Part shown: positions 1 to 10,503 of the stretch, one piece after another
How the letters are laid out: each line of letters starts with the position of its first letter
Numbering within the stretch: position 1 is the first letter of the stretch
Assembly (NCBI RefSeq): GCF_000964225.1
Contig: NZ_BAMZ01000005.1
Span: 124,001-188,000 of the forward strand
From: Acetobacter syzygii
GTDB taxonomy: Bacteria; Pseudomonadota; Alphaproteobacteria; Acetobacterales; Acetobacteraceae
Direction: 5' to 3'
DNA: 64,000 nucleotides
Program-made: the position numbers and the translations under genes
Notes under the pieces: generated by a model
Seen by the model: only the letters and a program-made list of their open reading frames with translations
What the model was told of the DNA's origin: nothing
Database searches by the model: none

Positions 1-263
1 TGCGCGCAACAACCCTGCTGGCACAACACCCGGACGAGGCCGTACCATTCGTGCAAAAAGCACTGGGGGGTGGTATGCTCAATGACGATGTCATGAAAAA
101 AGCGCTGGAGCAGTCAGCTTCCCGTTTTGTAAGCGATCCAGCACGTATTGTGGAAAGTGTTAAACAGTTGCAGGATTTTGAAGTGTCCGAAGGTCTGCTG
201 CGTAAGGCAGAACCTGTGGGAGACCTGTTTGATACAGCTTTGTGGCAGCAGGCCAGACCGTGA
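1..263 (+). CDS. ABC transporter substrate-binding protein, C-terminal part (sulfonate/taurine/nitrate type)
   Basis: Open reading frame entering from the left edge; only about the last 86 residues are present, ending at the TGA at 261-263. The visible part is a helical C-terminal tail typical of SsuA/TauA/NrtA-like periplasmic binding proteins and carries no diagnostic motif by itself. The assignment rests mainly on context: the permease and ATPase of a sulfonate/nitrate-type importer follow at once, and the permease start overlaps this stop codon (GTGA). Its likely role is capturing the substrate in the periplasm and delivering it to the membrane complex. The substrate cannot be read from this fragment; aliphatic sulfonate, taurine, nitrate or a pyrimidine precursor are all possible. 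Confidence 0.65.
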   Translation, partial: RATTLLAQHPDEAVPFVQKALGGGMLNDDVMKKALEQSASRFVSDPARIVESVKQLQDFEVSEGLLRKAEPVGDLFDTALWQQARP

Positions 264-1024
264 TTAAAAAGCTGTCTGGTTCTGCCCGTATGGGGCTGGG
301 GCTACTAGGACTTGTTTTGTTCTTTGGCTTGTGGGAAGGCGCGGTCCGCACCGGACTGCTGCCATCCGGCATGGTGCCCGCACCCTCTTCGCTTGGTCCA
401 GCTTGGCTGGACGAGGTGCGTGGTGGTTTTTGGCAGCAGGCTATTCTGGACAGCCTTAATCATTATCTGCTGGGTTTGCTCATTGGCTCCGTTCTGGGGG
501 CTGGGTTGGGCGTGCTGTGCGGTATGCTTGGCCTGCTGGATGGCCTGCTGGAGGGGATTGTCCGCCTGTTGCGGCCAGTCCCCGGTTTGGCTTGGGTGCC
601 GTTTGCTATTTTATGGTTTGGGCTGAGCACCGCCGGGGCAACATTTGTTATTGCCATATCGGTATTCTGGATCAATTTTTACGCGGCTCATAGCGCCGTG
701 CGCGGAGTTGACCCTGAACTGTATGAACTGGCTTCAGCTTTTGGTCATGGCAGTTTTGTGGGGCGTCTGTGCAAGATTGTGCTCCCGGCATCGGCTCCCG
801 GTATTATGGCAGGGTTAAGAACGGGGCTAGGGCAGGGCTGGATGTCTGTTGTTGCGGCGGAACTGTTTGGCGTGCCGGGTATTGGTGCCCGCATGATGCA
901 GGCCTCCAGCCTGCTGGCGACAGATGTTGTGGTGGTTTACATGCTGACCATGGCCATGCTGTATGCGGTTACGGATTTTCTTTTTGGATTTGTGCGCAAA
1001 TGGGTTCTCAGATGGCAGCCATAA
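260..1024 (+). CDS. ABC transporter permease, SsuC/TauC type
   Basis: Inner-membrane permease of about 254 residues with roughly six hydrophobic segments, the first at about residues 10-28. A binding-protein-dependent transport (EAA-like) loop is visible in the second half, beginning ELYELASAFGHG and ending near LPASAPGI; in this family it docks onto the ATPase. I chose the GTG at 260 because it overlaps the TGA of the upstream gene, a common coupling arrangement. An in-frame GTG at 242 would add six residues. The ATPase gene starts inside its 3' end, so all three genes are probably translated as one operon. The family imports sulfonates, taurine, nitrate or related small molecules; the substrate is unknown here. 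Confidence 0.85.
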   Translation: MIKKLSGSARMGLGLLGLVLFFGLWEGAVRTGLLPSGMVPAPSSLGPAWLDEVRGGFWQQAILDSLNHYLLGLLIGSVLGAGLGVLCGMLGLLDGLLEGIVRLLRPVPGLAWVPFAILWFGLSTAGATFVIAISVFWINFYAAHSAVRGVDPELYELASAFGHGSFVGRLCKIVLPASAPGIMAGLRTGLGQGWMSVVAAELFGVPGIGARMMQASSLLATDVVVVYMLTMAMLYAVTDFLFGFVRKWVLRWQP

Positions 1025-1830
1025 GGCAGGCGGATGTGGTTGCCTCTTTGAATGATGTTGGCCTCTCGCACGATGGAGGCGGGCATTTTGTGCTGCGCCA
1101 CGTCAGCCTGACCCTTGAGCGCGGAGAGTTTGTGGCTCTTCTGGGACCATCGGGCGTGGGCAAGTCAACCTTACTGCGCGTGTTGATGGGGCTTATGCAA
1201 CCAACCGAAGGGCAGATTGGCGGAGCTGCCTGTATGGCTGGAGCTCATCGTGCGCAGGCTATGGAGCGTAGCCGGGCCATGGTTTTTCAAGATGCGCGTT
1301 TGCTGCCGTGGCGTTCTGTTTTGCGCAATGTCATGTTTGGGCTGGAAGGCCTCCACCTGAACAAAAGCGAAAAAAAAGCACGGGCGCAGGAGGCGCTGCG
1401 TCTAGTGGGGCTGGAAGAGGCCGCAGACCGGCTGCCCCGCCGTCTTTCTGGCGGTCAGAGGCAGCGGGTAGGGGTTGCACGTGCCCTGACCGTTAACCCT
1501 GATCTGCTGCTTATGGATGAACCCTTTGGTGCTCTGGACCCAATTACGCGGACAAGCCTGCAGGAGGAACTGCAGCGGATATGGCAGCAAACGCATAAAA
1601 CGGTTCTCTTTGTGACGCATGATATTGAAGAAGCGTTGCGTTTGGCGACCCGGATTGTGGTGCTGGCAGGCGGTCCACCCGCAGGCATTACGGGCGAGAT
1701 TGTGTTGGATATGCCTGAGCGCGACCCGGATTCATCTGCCTTCAGGACTTATGCCGCCCGCCTGCGCGCCATGATTGCGGGTGAACCCGATCCGGGTGGG
1801 GAAGCCTACTGGCGTTCGGCTGAAATCTAG
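1000..1830 (+). CDS. ABC transporter ATP-binding protein, SsuB/TauB type
   Basis: Cytoplasmic ATPase of about 276 residues that energises the importer encoded just upstream. The Walker A motif GPSGVGKST lies at about residues 49-57, the signature LSGGQ at 149-153 and the Walker B segment LLLMDEP at 169-175, followed by the D-loop and the switch histidine (VTHDIEEAL). All catalytic positions are intact. Two starts are plausible: ATG at 1000 and ATG at 1012, both overlapping the permease end; neither has a strong Shine-Dalgarno sequence, consistent with translational coupling. The MDEPFGALD sequence is typical of the nitrate/sulfonate/taurine subfamily. It is the last gene of the operon; a small hairpin follows the stop codon. 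Confidence 0.88.
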   Translation: MGSQMAAIRQADVVASLNDVGLSHDGGGHFVLRHVSLTLERGEFVALLGPSGVGKSTLLRVLMGLMQPTEGQIGGAACMAGAHRAQAMERSRAMVFQDARLLPWRSVLRNVMFGLEGLHLNKSEKKARAQEALRLVGLEEAADRLPRRLSGGQRQRVGVARALTVNPDLLLMDEPFGALDPITRTSLQEELQRIWQQTHKTVLFVTHDIEEALRLATRIVVLAGGPPAGITGEIVLDMPERDPDSSAFRTYAARLRAMIAGEPDPGGEAYWRSAEI

Positions 1831-1833
1831 TCT

Positions 1834-1852
1834 TGAACGAAAAAATCGTTCA
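1834..1852 (+). repeat. Small inverted repeat after the importer operon
   Basis: TGAACGA and TCGTTCA form a perfect 7-bp stem around a five-A loop, directly after the ATPase stop codon. There is no T-run behind it, so it is a poor intrinsic terminator. It could be a decay-blocking hairpin or an operator for the small gene that follows. The spacing does not fit the alphaproteobacterial LexA box. Confidence 0.4.
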
Positions 1853-1915
1853 CATAAGCATCTTTAGGGGTGCGGTGCGCGTTATCCCTTAATCCAGTAT
1901 GGAGGACATCCTCTT

Positions 1916-2149
1916 ATGAGTGATGAGAGCAAGGCAGATTATGGTCTTGAAGATGGCATTGGCACCCTACAGGACGGTGCTGATGGTCTGTTTGGCAAAC
2001 TGCCCAGTTATGATGCCCTGAATCCCGGGCAGCGGAGTGCTGCTGCCGAGGCATTGCGGGATGTTGTTATTGACCAGCCTTTGCTGACTGTAGCTGTGGC
2101 TGGTTTTGCTGGTCTGATTATTGGTATTTTTTTGCGTCGCAGGGCGTAA
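1916..2149 (+). CDS. Small DUF883-like (ElaB/YqjD type) membrane protein
   Basis: A 77-residue protein with an acidic, hydrophilic N-terminal half and one C-terminal hydrophobic segment (about residues 56-73, LLTVAVAGFAGLIIGIFLRR) closed by arginines. This layout, with DQPLLTVAVAGFAG before the membrane segment, resembles ElaB/YqjD/DUF883 proteins, which anchor to the inner membrane by their C-terminus and associate with ribosomes or stress responses in enterobacteria. The start is supported by GGAGG about ten bases upstream of the ATG. The gene at 13397-13702 ends in a similar segment (KPLLSLGIVSVVGILLGWLF), so the two may be functionally related. A general-stress role is inferred, not shown. 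Confidence 0.6.
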   Translation: MSDESKADYGLEDGIGTLQDGADGLFGKLPSYDALNPGQRSAAAEALRDVVIDQPLLTVAVAGFAGLIIGIFLRRRA

Positions 2150-2203
2150 GGCGGCCGGGGTGTTCTGGTCCCAGTCGGAATTAAGAATGCAAGGGAGTTC
2201 ATT

Positions 2204-2380
2204 ATGCTAAAACTGGCACTGTTTTTTCTGGTTATTTCTCTTGTTGCAGGGCTGTTTGGTTTTGGCGGAATTGCCTCTGCCTCGGCTGGAATGGCTAAAA
2301 TTCTCTTCTTTATCGCTATTGTTCTGTTTGTGGTGTTTTTGGTCGTGGCCCTTTTGGCAGGCCGGGCGGTTCTGAAGTAA
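2204..2380 (+). CDS. DUF1328 (YtjA/UPF0391-like) two-helix membrane protein
   Basis: A 58-residue, extremely hydrophobic protein starting at ATG 2204 with AAGGGAG upstream and ending in TAA 2378-2380. It has two predicted membrane helices separated by a small-residue segment [14 protein letters not shown], which is the characteristic layout of the DUF1328/UPF0391 family (E. coli YtjA). The function of the family is unknown; members are often induced in stress or stationary phase. It follows the DUF883-like gene by about 55 bp and is closed by a strong terminator, so the two probably share a transcript. Confidence 0.8.
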   Translation: MLKLALFFLVISLVAGLFGFGGIASASAGMAKILFFIAIVLFVVFLVVALLAGRAVLK

Positions 2381-2405
2381 CCACCAGATTACCAAGACCG
2401 CATAT

Positions 2406-2444
2406 AAAAAAACCTCCGGTGTTTCTGCACCGGAGGTTTTTTGT
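2406..2444. terminator. Bidirectional intrinsic terminator
   Basis: ACCTCCGGTG and CACCGGAGGT pair around a TTTCTG loop, flanked by an A-run on the left and a T-run on the right. It therefore serves both the small plus-strand membrane-protein genes and the minus-strand RND efflux operon that converge here. Confidence 0.9.
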
Positions 2445-2470
2445 TGGAGGCTTTTTTTTAAGCCAAAAGA

Positions 2471-4024
2471 TTAGTTTTTGTCTTTTTGAATGAAAGAGGG
2501 CAGGAACGGGTTGTCCTGCTGCATGGAATTCTTACTGGGCAGGGAGGAGGCATCCCACCCACCACCGAGAGCTTCGACCAGACTGACAGAGTCCAGAATA
2601 CGGCTTTGCTGGATTTGCAGTGCAGTTTGCGCGTTGGACAGGGCCGTTACTTCGGCGGTAATGACAGTCGTATAAATCTGGGTGCCAGCCATATACTGGT
2701 TCATGGCAACCGTAACGGCCCTGTTGGCGGCTTCCAGTGCTACGTGCTGCTGATCGGCCTGATCTGCCAGAATACGCAGGTTGGAGAGCTGATCTTCCAC
2801 CCCTTGCAGGGCTGTGAGCACGGTTTGGCGATAGGTGGCTACGTAGGCATCATAATTGGTATCCGCTTCCCTGACTGCGGCAGTACGTGCTCCCCCTTCA
2901 AACAGGGTTTCTGTAGCTGAAGCACCAAGGGTCCAAATACGGTTTGCAACCTGCACGAGCGAGCCAACCGGATCTCCACTGTAGGAGTATGTCGCGGTTA
3001 GCTTAACATCCGGGTAGAAGGCAGCCATGGCCGCCCCAATCTGGGCATTGTATTCCTCCATCCGGCGTTCGGCGGCGGCAATGTCTGGGCGGCGCTGGAG
3101 CAGGCTGGCTGGCAGCATAACCGGAATAGCTGGAATAGCCTGTGGAAGTGCGCCATGCGGGATCGAAAGTTCGGCGGGAGCCTTACCCATAAGCACGGCA
3201 ATGGCATGTTCATATTGTGCGCGGGCAACGCCTGTTGCCGTAGCCTGCGCGCGTGTTTGTTCAAGCTGGGTCTGGGCCTGGAGCAATGTGGTCGGGTCTG
3301 TTGTACCTGCATCGTACTGGTTTTTGGTAATCTGGTAGGATCGCTCATAAAACGCGACGTTTTTGGTCAGCAGGTCATACAGGCTATCCTGATACCGCAG
3401 ATTGAAATAAGCCGTTGCCAACTGCGCCTGATAGGACAGGCGTGCATTGGCCAGATCGGCTGCCGTTGCTTGCGCTTCTGTTACCTGAGCCTGTATCTGC
3501 CGCCGGATTTTACCCCATAAATCCAGATCCCACGAGACGGTAGGCCCCATGGCATAGGTGTTTTCGGTTGTGTTGGAAGGTGTATAGCCTGTTGATGTGC
3601 TGCCATCCGATCCATAGTTGATGATGGTGCCGCTGGAACGCGACCCACGGCCTGAACTCTGGCGGTTAAAGGAGAGCGCACCACTCAGCGTTGGGTAAAG
3701 CTGGGCACGGACGGCGTTAATGGTCGCACGGGCGTTACGGTAGCGCGCCTCGTACTGAATGATATTCTGGTTGTTAATATCGACCTGCGCTTCAAGCGCG
3801 TTCAGCAATGGATCGTTGTAGATTGTCCACCAGGTTCCTTTGGGCAGGGTGGCCAGATTGGGACTTGCATAATTCCACCCCGGAGCCGGGCGCAGTTCCT
3901 TGAATGCAGGCGAAATAATGGGAGTGGGGCGTTTGTAGTCTGGCCCAACCATACAGCCGGCAAGCACCATTGGAGCCAGCAGCAGGGACAGGCGAAGGGA
4001 ACGGAAAGGACGGAAAAAAGGCAT
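2471..4024 (-). CDS. Outer-membrane efflux lipoprotein, NodT/OprM family
   Basis: A 517-residue TolC-like outer-membrane channel. The N-terminus has a lipoprotein signal with lipobox LAGC (Cys24), followed by MVGPDYKRP, a hallmark of NodT/OprM proteins. The rest shows two alpha-helical hairpin repeats rich in Ala/Gln, including DLDLWGKIRRQI and the QRRPDIAAAERRM motif, both conserved in this family. It should trimerise, cross the outer membrane and receive substrate from the adaptor/RND pump encoded upstream. The ATG directly abuts the stop of the preceding RND gene, so it is the last gene of a four-gene operon. The exported substrates cannot be deduced. Confidence 0.92.
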   Translation of the reverse strand: MPFFRPFRSLRLSLLLAPMVLAGCMVGPDYKRPTPIISPAFKELRPAPGWNYASPNLATLPKGTWWTIYNDPLLNALEAQVDINNQNIIQYEARYRNARATINAVRAQLYPTLSGALSFNRQSSGRGSRSSGTIINYGSDGSTSTGYTPSNTTENTYAMGPTVSWDLDLWGKIRRQIQAQVTEAQATAADLANARLSYQAQLATAYFNLRYQDSLYDLLTKNVAFYERSYQITKNQYDAGTTDPTTLLQAQTQLEQTRAQATATGVARAQYEHAIAVLMGKAPAELSIPHGALPQAIPAIPVMLPASLLQRRPDIAAAERRMEEYNAQIGAAMAAFYPDVKLTATYSYSGDPVGSLVQVANRIWTLGASATETLFEGGARTAAVREADTNYDAYVATYRQTVLTALQGVEDQLSNLRILADQADQQHVALEAANRAVTVAMNQYMAGTQIYTTVITAEVTALSNAQTALQIQQSRILDSVSLVEALGGGWDASSLPSKNSMQQDNPFLPSFIQKDKN

Positions 4025-7000
4025 TCAGCTATCCTGCCTGAAACTGCGGGAAAACGAAAAAGAGCGAACCAAAGAGTGCGTATGCAACCGCCATGTATCA
4101 AACATCAGATAAATGACGGGTGTTGTATAAAGTGTTAGGGCCTGACTGACGATAAGCCCGCCAACAATGGCAATCCCCAGCGGGTGCCGCAACTCTGCAC
4201 CATAACCGTTGGCGACCATAAGCGGAGCGGCCCCTAGGGCGGCTGCAACCGATGTCATCATAATCGGGCGGAAGCGGAGCAGGCAGGCGGTGCGAATGGC
4301 ATCGTAAGGGGACATGCCTTGTTCCCGTTCGGCCATAATGGCAAAATCGACCAGCATGATGGCATTTTTTTTAACAATGCCAATCAGCAGGATAACGCCG
4401 ATCATGGCGATGAGCGAAAATTCCTCCCCCGCAAGTTGCAGGGCAAGCAGCGCGCCAACACCGGCAGAAGGCAGGGTGGAGAGAATGGTCAGCGGGTGTA
4501 CGTAACTCTCGTACAGAACCCCAAGCGTAATATAGACGGCCACAAGAGCTGCAAGAATAAGCAGGGGTTCATCACTGACAGCTTTTTGGAACTGTGCGGC
4601 ATTGCCCGCAAAACTACCATGAATGGTGTTGGGCATATGCAGGGCCACCTGCGCGGTGTTGATAATCTGCGTAGCGGTACCAAGAGAGACCCCACTGGCC
4701 AGATTGAACGAGAGCGTGGCAGCAACCGCCAACCCCTGATGGTTGACCGAAAGGGGGGTACGGCTGGGCACCAGATGCGTTACCAGCGTAAGCGGCACCA
4801 TCGCTTCGGACGAGGTGCTGACCGCAGACCCGTTGGACGCCCCGGCCCCACCAGCCAGTGCATTGGCAATCTGGTTTTTAAAGGACAGGGAACTTTGGCT
4901 GGCCTGTGTGCTGGTGGTGGAAGCCGCGGAAGTATTGCGGACGCGGATGGTATTGGACTTGGTTCCGCCTCCGGCGGACCCACCGGCAACACTCACCCAC
5001 ACCTGCATCAGACTTTCTGGTCCAGACCAGTTTTTGGGGTCTGCTTCCATAATCACGCGGTACTGGTTCAGGCGGTTGTAAATAACGGACGCCGCACGCT
5101 GGCCAAATGCATCGTACAATGTGTTGGACAAAAGCTGTGGCGTAATGTTGACCCGCGCGGAAGTGTCGCGGTCGATGTTGGTGCTAATGGCCGATCCGCC
5201 CATCTGCACATCGGAAGAGAGGGAGGTCAGTTCGGGGTGGCGGCGCAGTTCCGCCAGCAGGCGGCTGGTCCATTCGTAAAGTTCGGAGGAATTCTCGCCT
5301 TCCAGCGTATATTGGTAGGCTGCGTTGCTTTGCCGCGCACCAGAGCGGACGGCACCGGGCTGCATCAGAAAAAAGCTGGCGCCGACCAGATTGCGAAGTT
5401 TGCGGTTAACGCGGGCAATCAGCTCTGTTGGCGTGTCATTGCGGAGAGTTTTGTCCTTGAGTTGCAAGAACATCCCGGCTTCGTTGGAGGAGCCGCGCCC
5501 CCCGATAAAAGACGAAACACTCTCCACATCCCGGTCATGCATAAGCACTTTTTGCACATCGGTCAGCTTTTTGGCCAAAGCTCCGAAGGATATGGACTGA
5601 TCCCCCTGCAGGTGGCCCATGAGCATTCCCGTATCTTCCACCGGAAAAAAGCCCTTGGGCATGAGCATGAACAGAGCCGCGGTCAGAACCAGTGTAAACG
5701 GCAGGCTGAGCAGTACGGTCTTGTGGTAGCGCAGGGCTACATCCAGCGAGCGGGCGTAGCCTGCCTGCATCCGGTCCAAAAAACGGGTCATGGCGGCAAT
5801 GGCATGACGCATAAGGCTGCCCGAACCCGCAGGTGCTGCGCCTGCTGTGTGCGGTACCAGCAGATAGGCCGCCATCATGGGGGTAAGCGTGAGGGAGAGC
5901 ACCATGGAAATGAGAATGGTGATCGAGACTGTCATGGCAAATTCATGGAACAGTCTGCCAGCTAGCCCCCCCATGAGCAGGATGGGCAAAAAGACCGCAA
6001 TAAGGGAAATGGAGATGGAAATAACTGTAAAGGCAACCTCGCTACTGCCTTTTATGGCCGCATCCCGCGGGTGCAGACCCTGCTCTATGTAACGGGCAAT
6101 GTTTTCCATCACCACAATGGCATCATCCACCACAAAGCCGGTGGAAACCGTAAGCGCCATAAGAGACATATTATCCAGCGAAAAGCCGAGCAGACGCATA
6201 ACGCCAAAAGTAGCCACAATGGATGTGGGCACCACCACAGCGGGAATAAGCGTCATACGGAGCGAATGCAGGAAGAGCAGCACAACCAGTACAACCAGCA
6301 CGACCGAGATCAGGAGCGTAAGCTGCGTATCCACAAGGGCTGCGCGGATGGTTAGCGAACGGTCCAGTCCAACATGCAGTTGTACACCTCCAGGGAGTGC
6401 GGATTTGAGCAAAGGCATTTCCGCGTTGATCTGGTCCACTGTGTGGATCACGTTGGCCCCGGCCTGCGGAAAAACAACGGCAATAACGGATGCCTGACCA
6501 TTGTAATAACCTGCATTCCGCAGGTCTTCCACGCTATCCTGCACATTGGCTACATCAGCCAGTCGTACGGGGCGGTTGCTGCGCCATGCAATAATCAGAT
6601 CGCGGTAATCCTGCGCCGTGCGAACCTGATCGTTTGTATCCAGCGTATAGCGGGTGCCATTCTGGTCAATAATGCCTTTGGGAGTGTGGGCATTGGCGGA
6701 GGCAAGGGCTGCTCTTACGTCTTCAAACCCAATTCCGTATTTGAACAGGGGCAGGGGGTTAATTTCTGCCCGGATAGCGGGTAGCGCGCTCCCGCTGATT
6801 TCGACCTGGCCCACTCCCTGTATAGCGGACAGATGCTGCACCAGTACGTTGGTTGCATAATCGTACAGTTGGGGGCGCGTGTGCGTGTCCGATGTTAGGG
6901 TTAGGACCAGTATTGGCGCGCCATTGGGGTTGGCTTTGCGGTAGCTCGGATTTTGCCGCAGGGAGGAGGGCATGTCCGCATGGGCCGCCTGTAACGCGGC

Positions 7001-7327
7001 TTCCACGTCGCGTGCAGCGCCGTTAATATCGCGCGAGAGGGCGAATTGCAGCGTAATGCGCGTGCTGTTTTCCGTTGATTGGGATGTCATTTCCGTAACA
7101 TCCGCAATCTGGCCCAGATGCCGCTCCAGCGGTGCAGCGACCGCACTGGCTATTTCTTCCGGGGAGCCACCCGCCTGACGGGCCTGCACCTGAATGACCG
7201 GAAAATCCACATTGGGCAGGTCTGCGACCGGCAGGCCGCGGTAGCCAAGCAGCCCTCCAAGGAACAGGGCAACGGTTAACAGAATGGTGGCAACAGGCCG
7301 GTCAATAAAAATCCGGCTGATGTTCAC
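4025..7327 (-). CDS. RND multidrug efflux permease, MdtC/MuxC-like
   Basis: A 1100-residue inner-membrane proton-driven pump with 12 expected membrane helices and two large periplasmic loops. The proton-relay motif [17 protein letters not shown] sits near residues 395-415, and [18 protein letters not shown], seen in the MdtB/MdtC branch, lies near the C-terminus. The GTG start overlaps the TGA of the previous pump gene by four bases. It is about 40 residues longer than its neighbour, largely because of a Ser/Thr/Ala/Gly-rich insertion at about residues 777-840. Pairs of unequal RND subunits of this type form MdtB2C heterotrimers in E. coli; the same is inferred here. Confidence 0.92.
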   Translation of the reverse strand: MNISRIFIDRPVATILLTVALFLGGLLGYRGLPVADLPNVDFPVIQVQARQAGGSPEEIASAVAAPLERHLGQIADVTEMTSQSTENSTRITLQFALSRDINGAARDVEAALQAAHADMPSSLRQNPSYRKANPNGAPILVLTLTSDTHTRPQLYDYATNVLVQHLSAIQGVGQVEISGSALPAIRAEINPLPLFKYGIGFEDVRAALASANAHTPKGIIDQNGTRYTLDTNDQVRTAQDYRDLIIAWRSNRPVRLADVANVQDSVEDLRNAGYYNGQASVIAVVFPQAGANVIHTVDQINAEMPLLKSALPGGVQLHVGLDRSLTIRAALVDTQLTLLISVVLVVLVVLLFLHSLRMTLIPAVVVPTSIVATFGVMRLLGFSLDNMSLMALTVSTGFVVDDAIVVMENIARYIEQGLHPRDAAIKGSSEVAFTVISISISLIAVFLPILLMGGLAGRLFHEFAMTVSITILISMVLSLTLTPMMAAYLLVPHTAGAAPAGSGSLMRHAIAAMTRFLDRMQAGYARSLDVALRYHKTVLLSLPFTLVLTAALFMLMPKGFFPVEDTGMLMGHLQGDQSISFGALAKKLTDVQKVLMHDRDVESVSSFIGGRGSSNEAGMFLQLKDKTLRNDTPTELIARVNRKLRNLVGASFFLMQPGAVRSGARQSNAAYQYTLEGENSSELYEWTSRLLAELRRHPELTSLSSDVQMGGSAISTNIDRDTSARVNITPQLLSNTLYDAFGQRAASVIYNRLNQYRVIMEADPKNWSGPESLMQVWVSVAGGSAGGGTKSNTIRVRNTSAASTTSTQASQSSLSFKNQIANALAGGAGASNGSAVSTSSEAMVPLTLVTHLVPSRTPLSVNHQGLAVAATLSFNLASGVSLGTATQIINTAQVALHMPNTIHGSFAGNAAQFQKAVSDEPLLILAALVAVYITLGVLYESYVHPLTILSTLPSAGVGALLALQLAGEEFSLIAMIGVILLIGIVKKNAIMLVDFAIMAEREQGMSPYDAIRTACLLRFRPIMMTSVAAALGAAPLMVANGYGAELRHPLGIAIVGGLIVSQALTLYTTPVIYLMFDTWRLHTHSLVRSFSFSRSFRQDS

Positions 7328-10300
7328 AGCACGGCCTGCCCATCTGGAGGGGTGGGAGTGCGGCTGTGGCGAAGTTTACTCCATTTGTGCGCCCATGTGT
7401 CCAGCGTCAGGTAGATAACGGGCGTGGTAAACAATGTAAGAAGCTGCGAAAGGGCCAGTCCGCCAATAATGGCCAGTCCCAGTGGATAGCGCAGTTCAGA
7501 CCCGGTCCCATGGGAGAGAACCATGGGAACAGCCCCCAGCATGGCTGCCAGTGTGGTCATGAGAATGGGGCGAAAACGCAGGGTGGCCGCAGCACGGATG
7601 GAGCGCAGGCTGTCCATGCCATGTTCGCGCTCTGCTTCCAGTGCGAAGTCGATCATCATGATGGCGTTTTTCTTGACAATGCCAATCAGCAGCACAATGC
7701 CAATAATCCCCATGATGTCGAGGTTCACGCCTGCCACAATAAGGGTCAGTAGCGCGCCAATGGCGGCTGATGGCAGGGTGGAGAGGATGGTAATGGGGTG
7801 AATAAAGCTTTCGTATAGAATACCCAGCACAATATAGACGGCAATAATGGCCGCTGCGACCAGAAACAGTTCGTTGCTGAGTGAGCCTTCAAACGCGGCC
7901 GCCGTGCCCTGAAAAGAGGTCTGGAAAGCAGAGGGGAGGTGAATATCCTGCTCTGCCTGCCGGATGGCGGCTGTGGCATCCCCCAGAGCATAACCGGGGG
8001 CCAGATTGAAGGAGATGGTCGTGGCCGGGAACTGCCCAAAATGGGTCAGCAGCAAAGGAGCCGTTTCCTGCGTAACCTTGGTCACCGCAGGGAGCGGGAC
8101 CAGACCGGAGGTAGGCGAACGCGTGGGGCCAGATGAACTCTCGCCCGAGCTGCCGCTAATACCGGGCAGGTAAAGTTGGTTCAGGGAGGACAGATTGGTC
8201 TGGAAACGCGGATCTGCTTCCAGAATAACGCGGTACTGGTTGGACTGGGTATAGATTGTGGAAATCTGGCGCTGTCCAAAGCTGTCATACAGCACGTTAT
8301 CGACTGTTTGCGGTGTTACCGAATAACGCGCGCCAGTGGCACGGTCGAGCGTTACGCGGGCAACCAGCCCTTCGGCCTGTAGGTCGGAGGTCACATCAGC
8401 CAGAGAGGGTTCCTGCTGCAATCGTTCGATCAGCTTGGGAACCCAGACCTTAAAGGCGTTGTAATCGGGGTTTTCCAGCAGGAATTGGTATTGGGTGGCA
8501 GATACCGTGGTATCAAGCGAGAGGTCCTGCACGGGCTGGAGGTAGAGCTTTATGCCAGCAACCTGCGCGGTTTCCTGCTCCAGCCGGGCGGCAATCTGGG
8601 TTGCGGATGAGGAGCGGCTATCATGCTCCCTGAGGTTGATCAGAAAGCGCCCCTGATTAAGTGTTGCATTCTGCCCGTCCACCCCCACAAAGGAGGACAG
8701 CGAGGCCACATCCGGGTCTTTGAGAATAACGCTGGCCAGTTCCTGCTGGTGGGCCTTCATGTTCTCGAACGAGATGGACTGCGCGGCAACTGAAATGCCC
8801 TGTATAACCCCCGTGTCCTGCACAGGGAAAAAGCCCTTGGGAATATACCAGCCCAGAACGCCAGTCAGCACCAGCGTGCCAGCAGCAACAGCCAGCGTCA
8901 GCTTACGCCATTCCAGCACGACATCCAGCATACGGTCATAGGCGGCAATCAGCCTTTCGGTCGCGGTTTCCATGCGGGCGGACCAGCGCAGGAACGGGGT
9001 TGCCGCGGTCTGGGCATCGTGCGGACGTTCGGACAGAATGCGCGCGCACATCATGGGGACAAGGGTCAGCGACACAACGGCCGAGAGAATAATGGTGGTT
9101 GCCAGCGTCAGCGCAAATTCATGGAACAGACGCCCGACCACATCGCTCATGAACAGCAGGGGAATGAGCACGGCTATGAGCGAAATGGTCAGGGAGATAA
9201 TGGTAAAGCCGATCTCCCCGGCACCTTTGAGAGCGGCCGTCATGCGGTCTTCACCCGCTTCCACATAACGGGAGATGTTTTCAATCATCACAATGGCATC
9301 ATCCACCACAAAGCCAGTGGCGATGGTCAGAGCCATGAGGGAGAGGTTGTCCAGCGAAAAGTCGAGCAGATACATGATTGCCAGCGTGCCAATAATGGAC
9401 AGTGGCACCGACAGGCTGGGAATTATGGTGGCGGGGATATTGCGGAGGAAGACAAAAATAACCGCCACAACCAGAACCAGAGCCAGAAAAAGTTCAAACT
9501 GCACATCCGCAACAGAGGAGCGGATGGTGGTGGTGCGGTCTGTAAGGGGCACAATATCAATGCCCGGTGGCAGCGTCTGGCGGAGTGTGGGCAAGGTGGC
9601 CTTAATATTGTCCACCACGGCAATCACATTGGCGCCGGGCTGCCGCTGCACATTCATGATCAGGGCAGGGGTCTGGTTAGACCATGCGGCAAGCTGGGTG
9701 TTTTCTGGCCCGATGACAACTGTAGCCACATCGCGGATACGGACCGGCCCGCTGCTCTGGTAGGCAATAATCTGGTTGAGCAGCATTTCCGGGCTGGTAA
9801 TCTGGCCATCTACGCGCAGCGTGGCCGAGCGTTGTGCGCCATCGAACGTACCCGTGGGGGAGTTAACGTTAACATTGCCAATGGTGGTACGCAGCGTATC
9901 CAGGTCAATACCGTAGGATGTCAGCTTGGGAATATTGACCCGCACCCGGTAAGCCTTGCGGTTCCCGCCCGAGAGTGTGACAAGCCCCACGCCCGAAATC
10001 TGGCTGATCTTCTGCGCCAGTCGCGTATCCACATAATCTTCCACTTCCGGCAGGGGAATGGTGGAGGATGTAATGCCCAGCGTAAGCACCGGTGTATCGG
10101 CCGGGTTGACCTTGGCGTAAACCGGCGGCGCGGGCAGATCGGTCGGCAGGAGCGAATTGGCCTGGTTAATGGCCGCCTGTACTTCCTGTTCCGCCACATC
10201 CATGGACATGGACAGGTCAAACCGCAAGGTAATGACCGACGCCCCACCCGACGAGCGGGAGGTCATCTGGTCAAGACCCGGCATCTGGCCCAGTTGGGTT

Positions 10301-10503
10301 TCCAGTGGGGCGGTGACCGAGGTCGCCATTACATCCGGCCCGGCACCGGGGTAGAAGGTTTCTACCGTAATGGTGGGGTAATCAACCTGTGGCAGCGCGG
10401 AAATAGGTAAAAAATGGTAGCCCAGCAACCCGGCCATAAAAATGGCAAGCATCAGCAGCGTGGTTGCAACAGGCCTGCGGATAAAAATGGCAGAGGGGTT
10501 CAC
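7324..10503 (-). CDS. RND multidrug efflux permease, MdtB/MuxB-like
   Basis: A 1059-residue inner-membrane RND transporter, the partner of the downstream pump. The N-terminus ([20 protein letters not shown]) is a classical first RND helix. [19 protein letters not shown] carries the paired Asp residues of the proton relay in helix 4, and [18 protein letters not shown] lies in the second half. The GTG start overlaps the adaptor stop (GTGA), and its own TGA overlaps the next GTG, so the three genes are tightly coupled. In the region where the sister pump has its long insertion, this one has only a short Ser/Gly stretch (about residues 780-805). Substrates are unknown; multidrug, bile-salt-like or metal export are family precedents. 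Confidence 0.93.
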   Translation of the reverse strand: MNPSAIFIRRPVATTLLMLAIFMAGLLGYHFLPISALPQVDYPTITVETFYPGAGPDVMATSVTAPLETQLGQMPGLDQMTSRSSGGASVITLRFDLSMSMDVAEQEVQAAINQANSLLPTDLPAPPVYAKVNPADTPVLTLGITSSTIPLPEVEDYVDTRLAQKISQISGVGLVTLSGGNRKAYRVRVNIPKLTSYGIDLDTLRTTIGNVNVNSPTGTFDGAQRSATLRVDGQITSPEMLLNQIIAYQSSGPVRIRDVATVVIGPENTQLAAWSNQTPALIMNVQRQPGANVIAVVDNIKATLPTLRQTLPPGIDIVPLTDRTTTIRSSVADVQFELFLALVLVVAVIFVFLRNIPATIIPSLSVPLSIIGTLAIMYLLDFSLDNLSLMALTIATGFVVDDAIVMIENISRYVEAGEDRMTAALKGAGEIGFTIISLTISLIAVLIPLLFMSDVVGRLFHEFALTLATTIILSAVVSLTLVPMMCARILSERPHDAQTAATPFLRWSARMETATERLIAAYDRMLDVVLEWRKLTLAVAAGTLVLTGVLGWYIPKGFFPVQDTGVIQGISVAAQSISFENMKAHQQELASVILKDPDVASLSSFVGVDGQNATLNQGRFLINLREHDSRSSSATQIAARLEQETAQVAGIKLYLQPVQDLSLDTTVSATQYQFLLENPDYNAFKVWVPKLIERLQQEPSLADVTSDLQAEGLVARVTLDRATGARYSVTPQTVDNVLYDSFGQRQISTIYTQSNQYRVILEADPRFQTNLSSLNQLYLPGISGSSGESSSGPTRSPTSGLVPLPAVTKVTQETAPLLLTHFGQFPATTISFNLAPGYALGDATAAIRQAEQDIHLPSAFQTSFQGTAAAFEGSLSNELFLVAAAIIAVYIVLGILYESFIHPITILSTLPSAAIGALLTLIVAGVNLDIMGIIGIVLLIGIVKKNAIMMIDFALEAEREHGMDSLRSIRAAATLRFRPILMTTLAAMLGAVPMVLSHGTGSELRYPLGLAIIGGLALSQLLTLFTTPVIYLTLDTWAHKWSKLRHSRTPTPPDGQAVL

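Noticed and set aside
1835-1851. Possible LexA (SOS) box GAAC...GTTC
   Set aside because: Spacing and orientation do not match the alphaproteobacterial GTTC-N7-GTTC site, and neighbouring genes are not repair genes.
4319-5965. Open frame of 548 codons on the plus strand opposite the MdtC-like gene
   Set aside because: It is antisense to a well-conserved RND pump, has a composition rich in Gly, Arg, His and Gln and no recognisable motif. High GC genes with this codon use commonly leave long antisense frames.
9019-10410. Open frame of 463 codons on the plus strand opposite the MdtB-like gene
   Set aside because: Antisense shadow of a conserved gene; no domain, no ribosome site.
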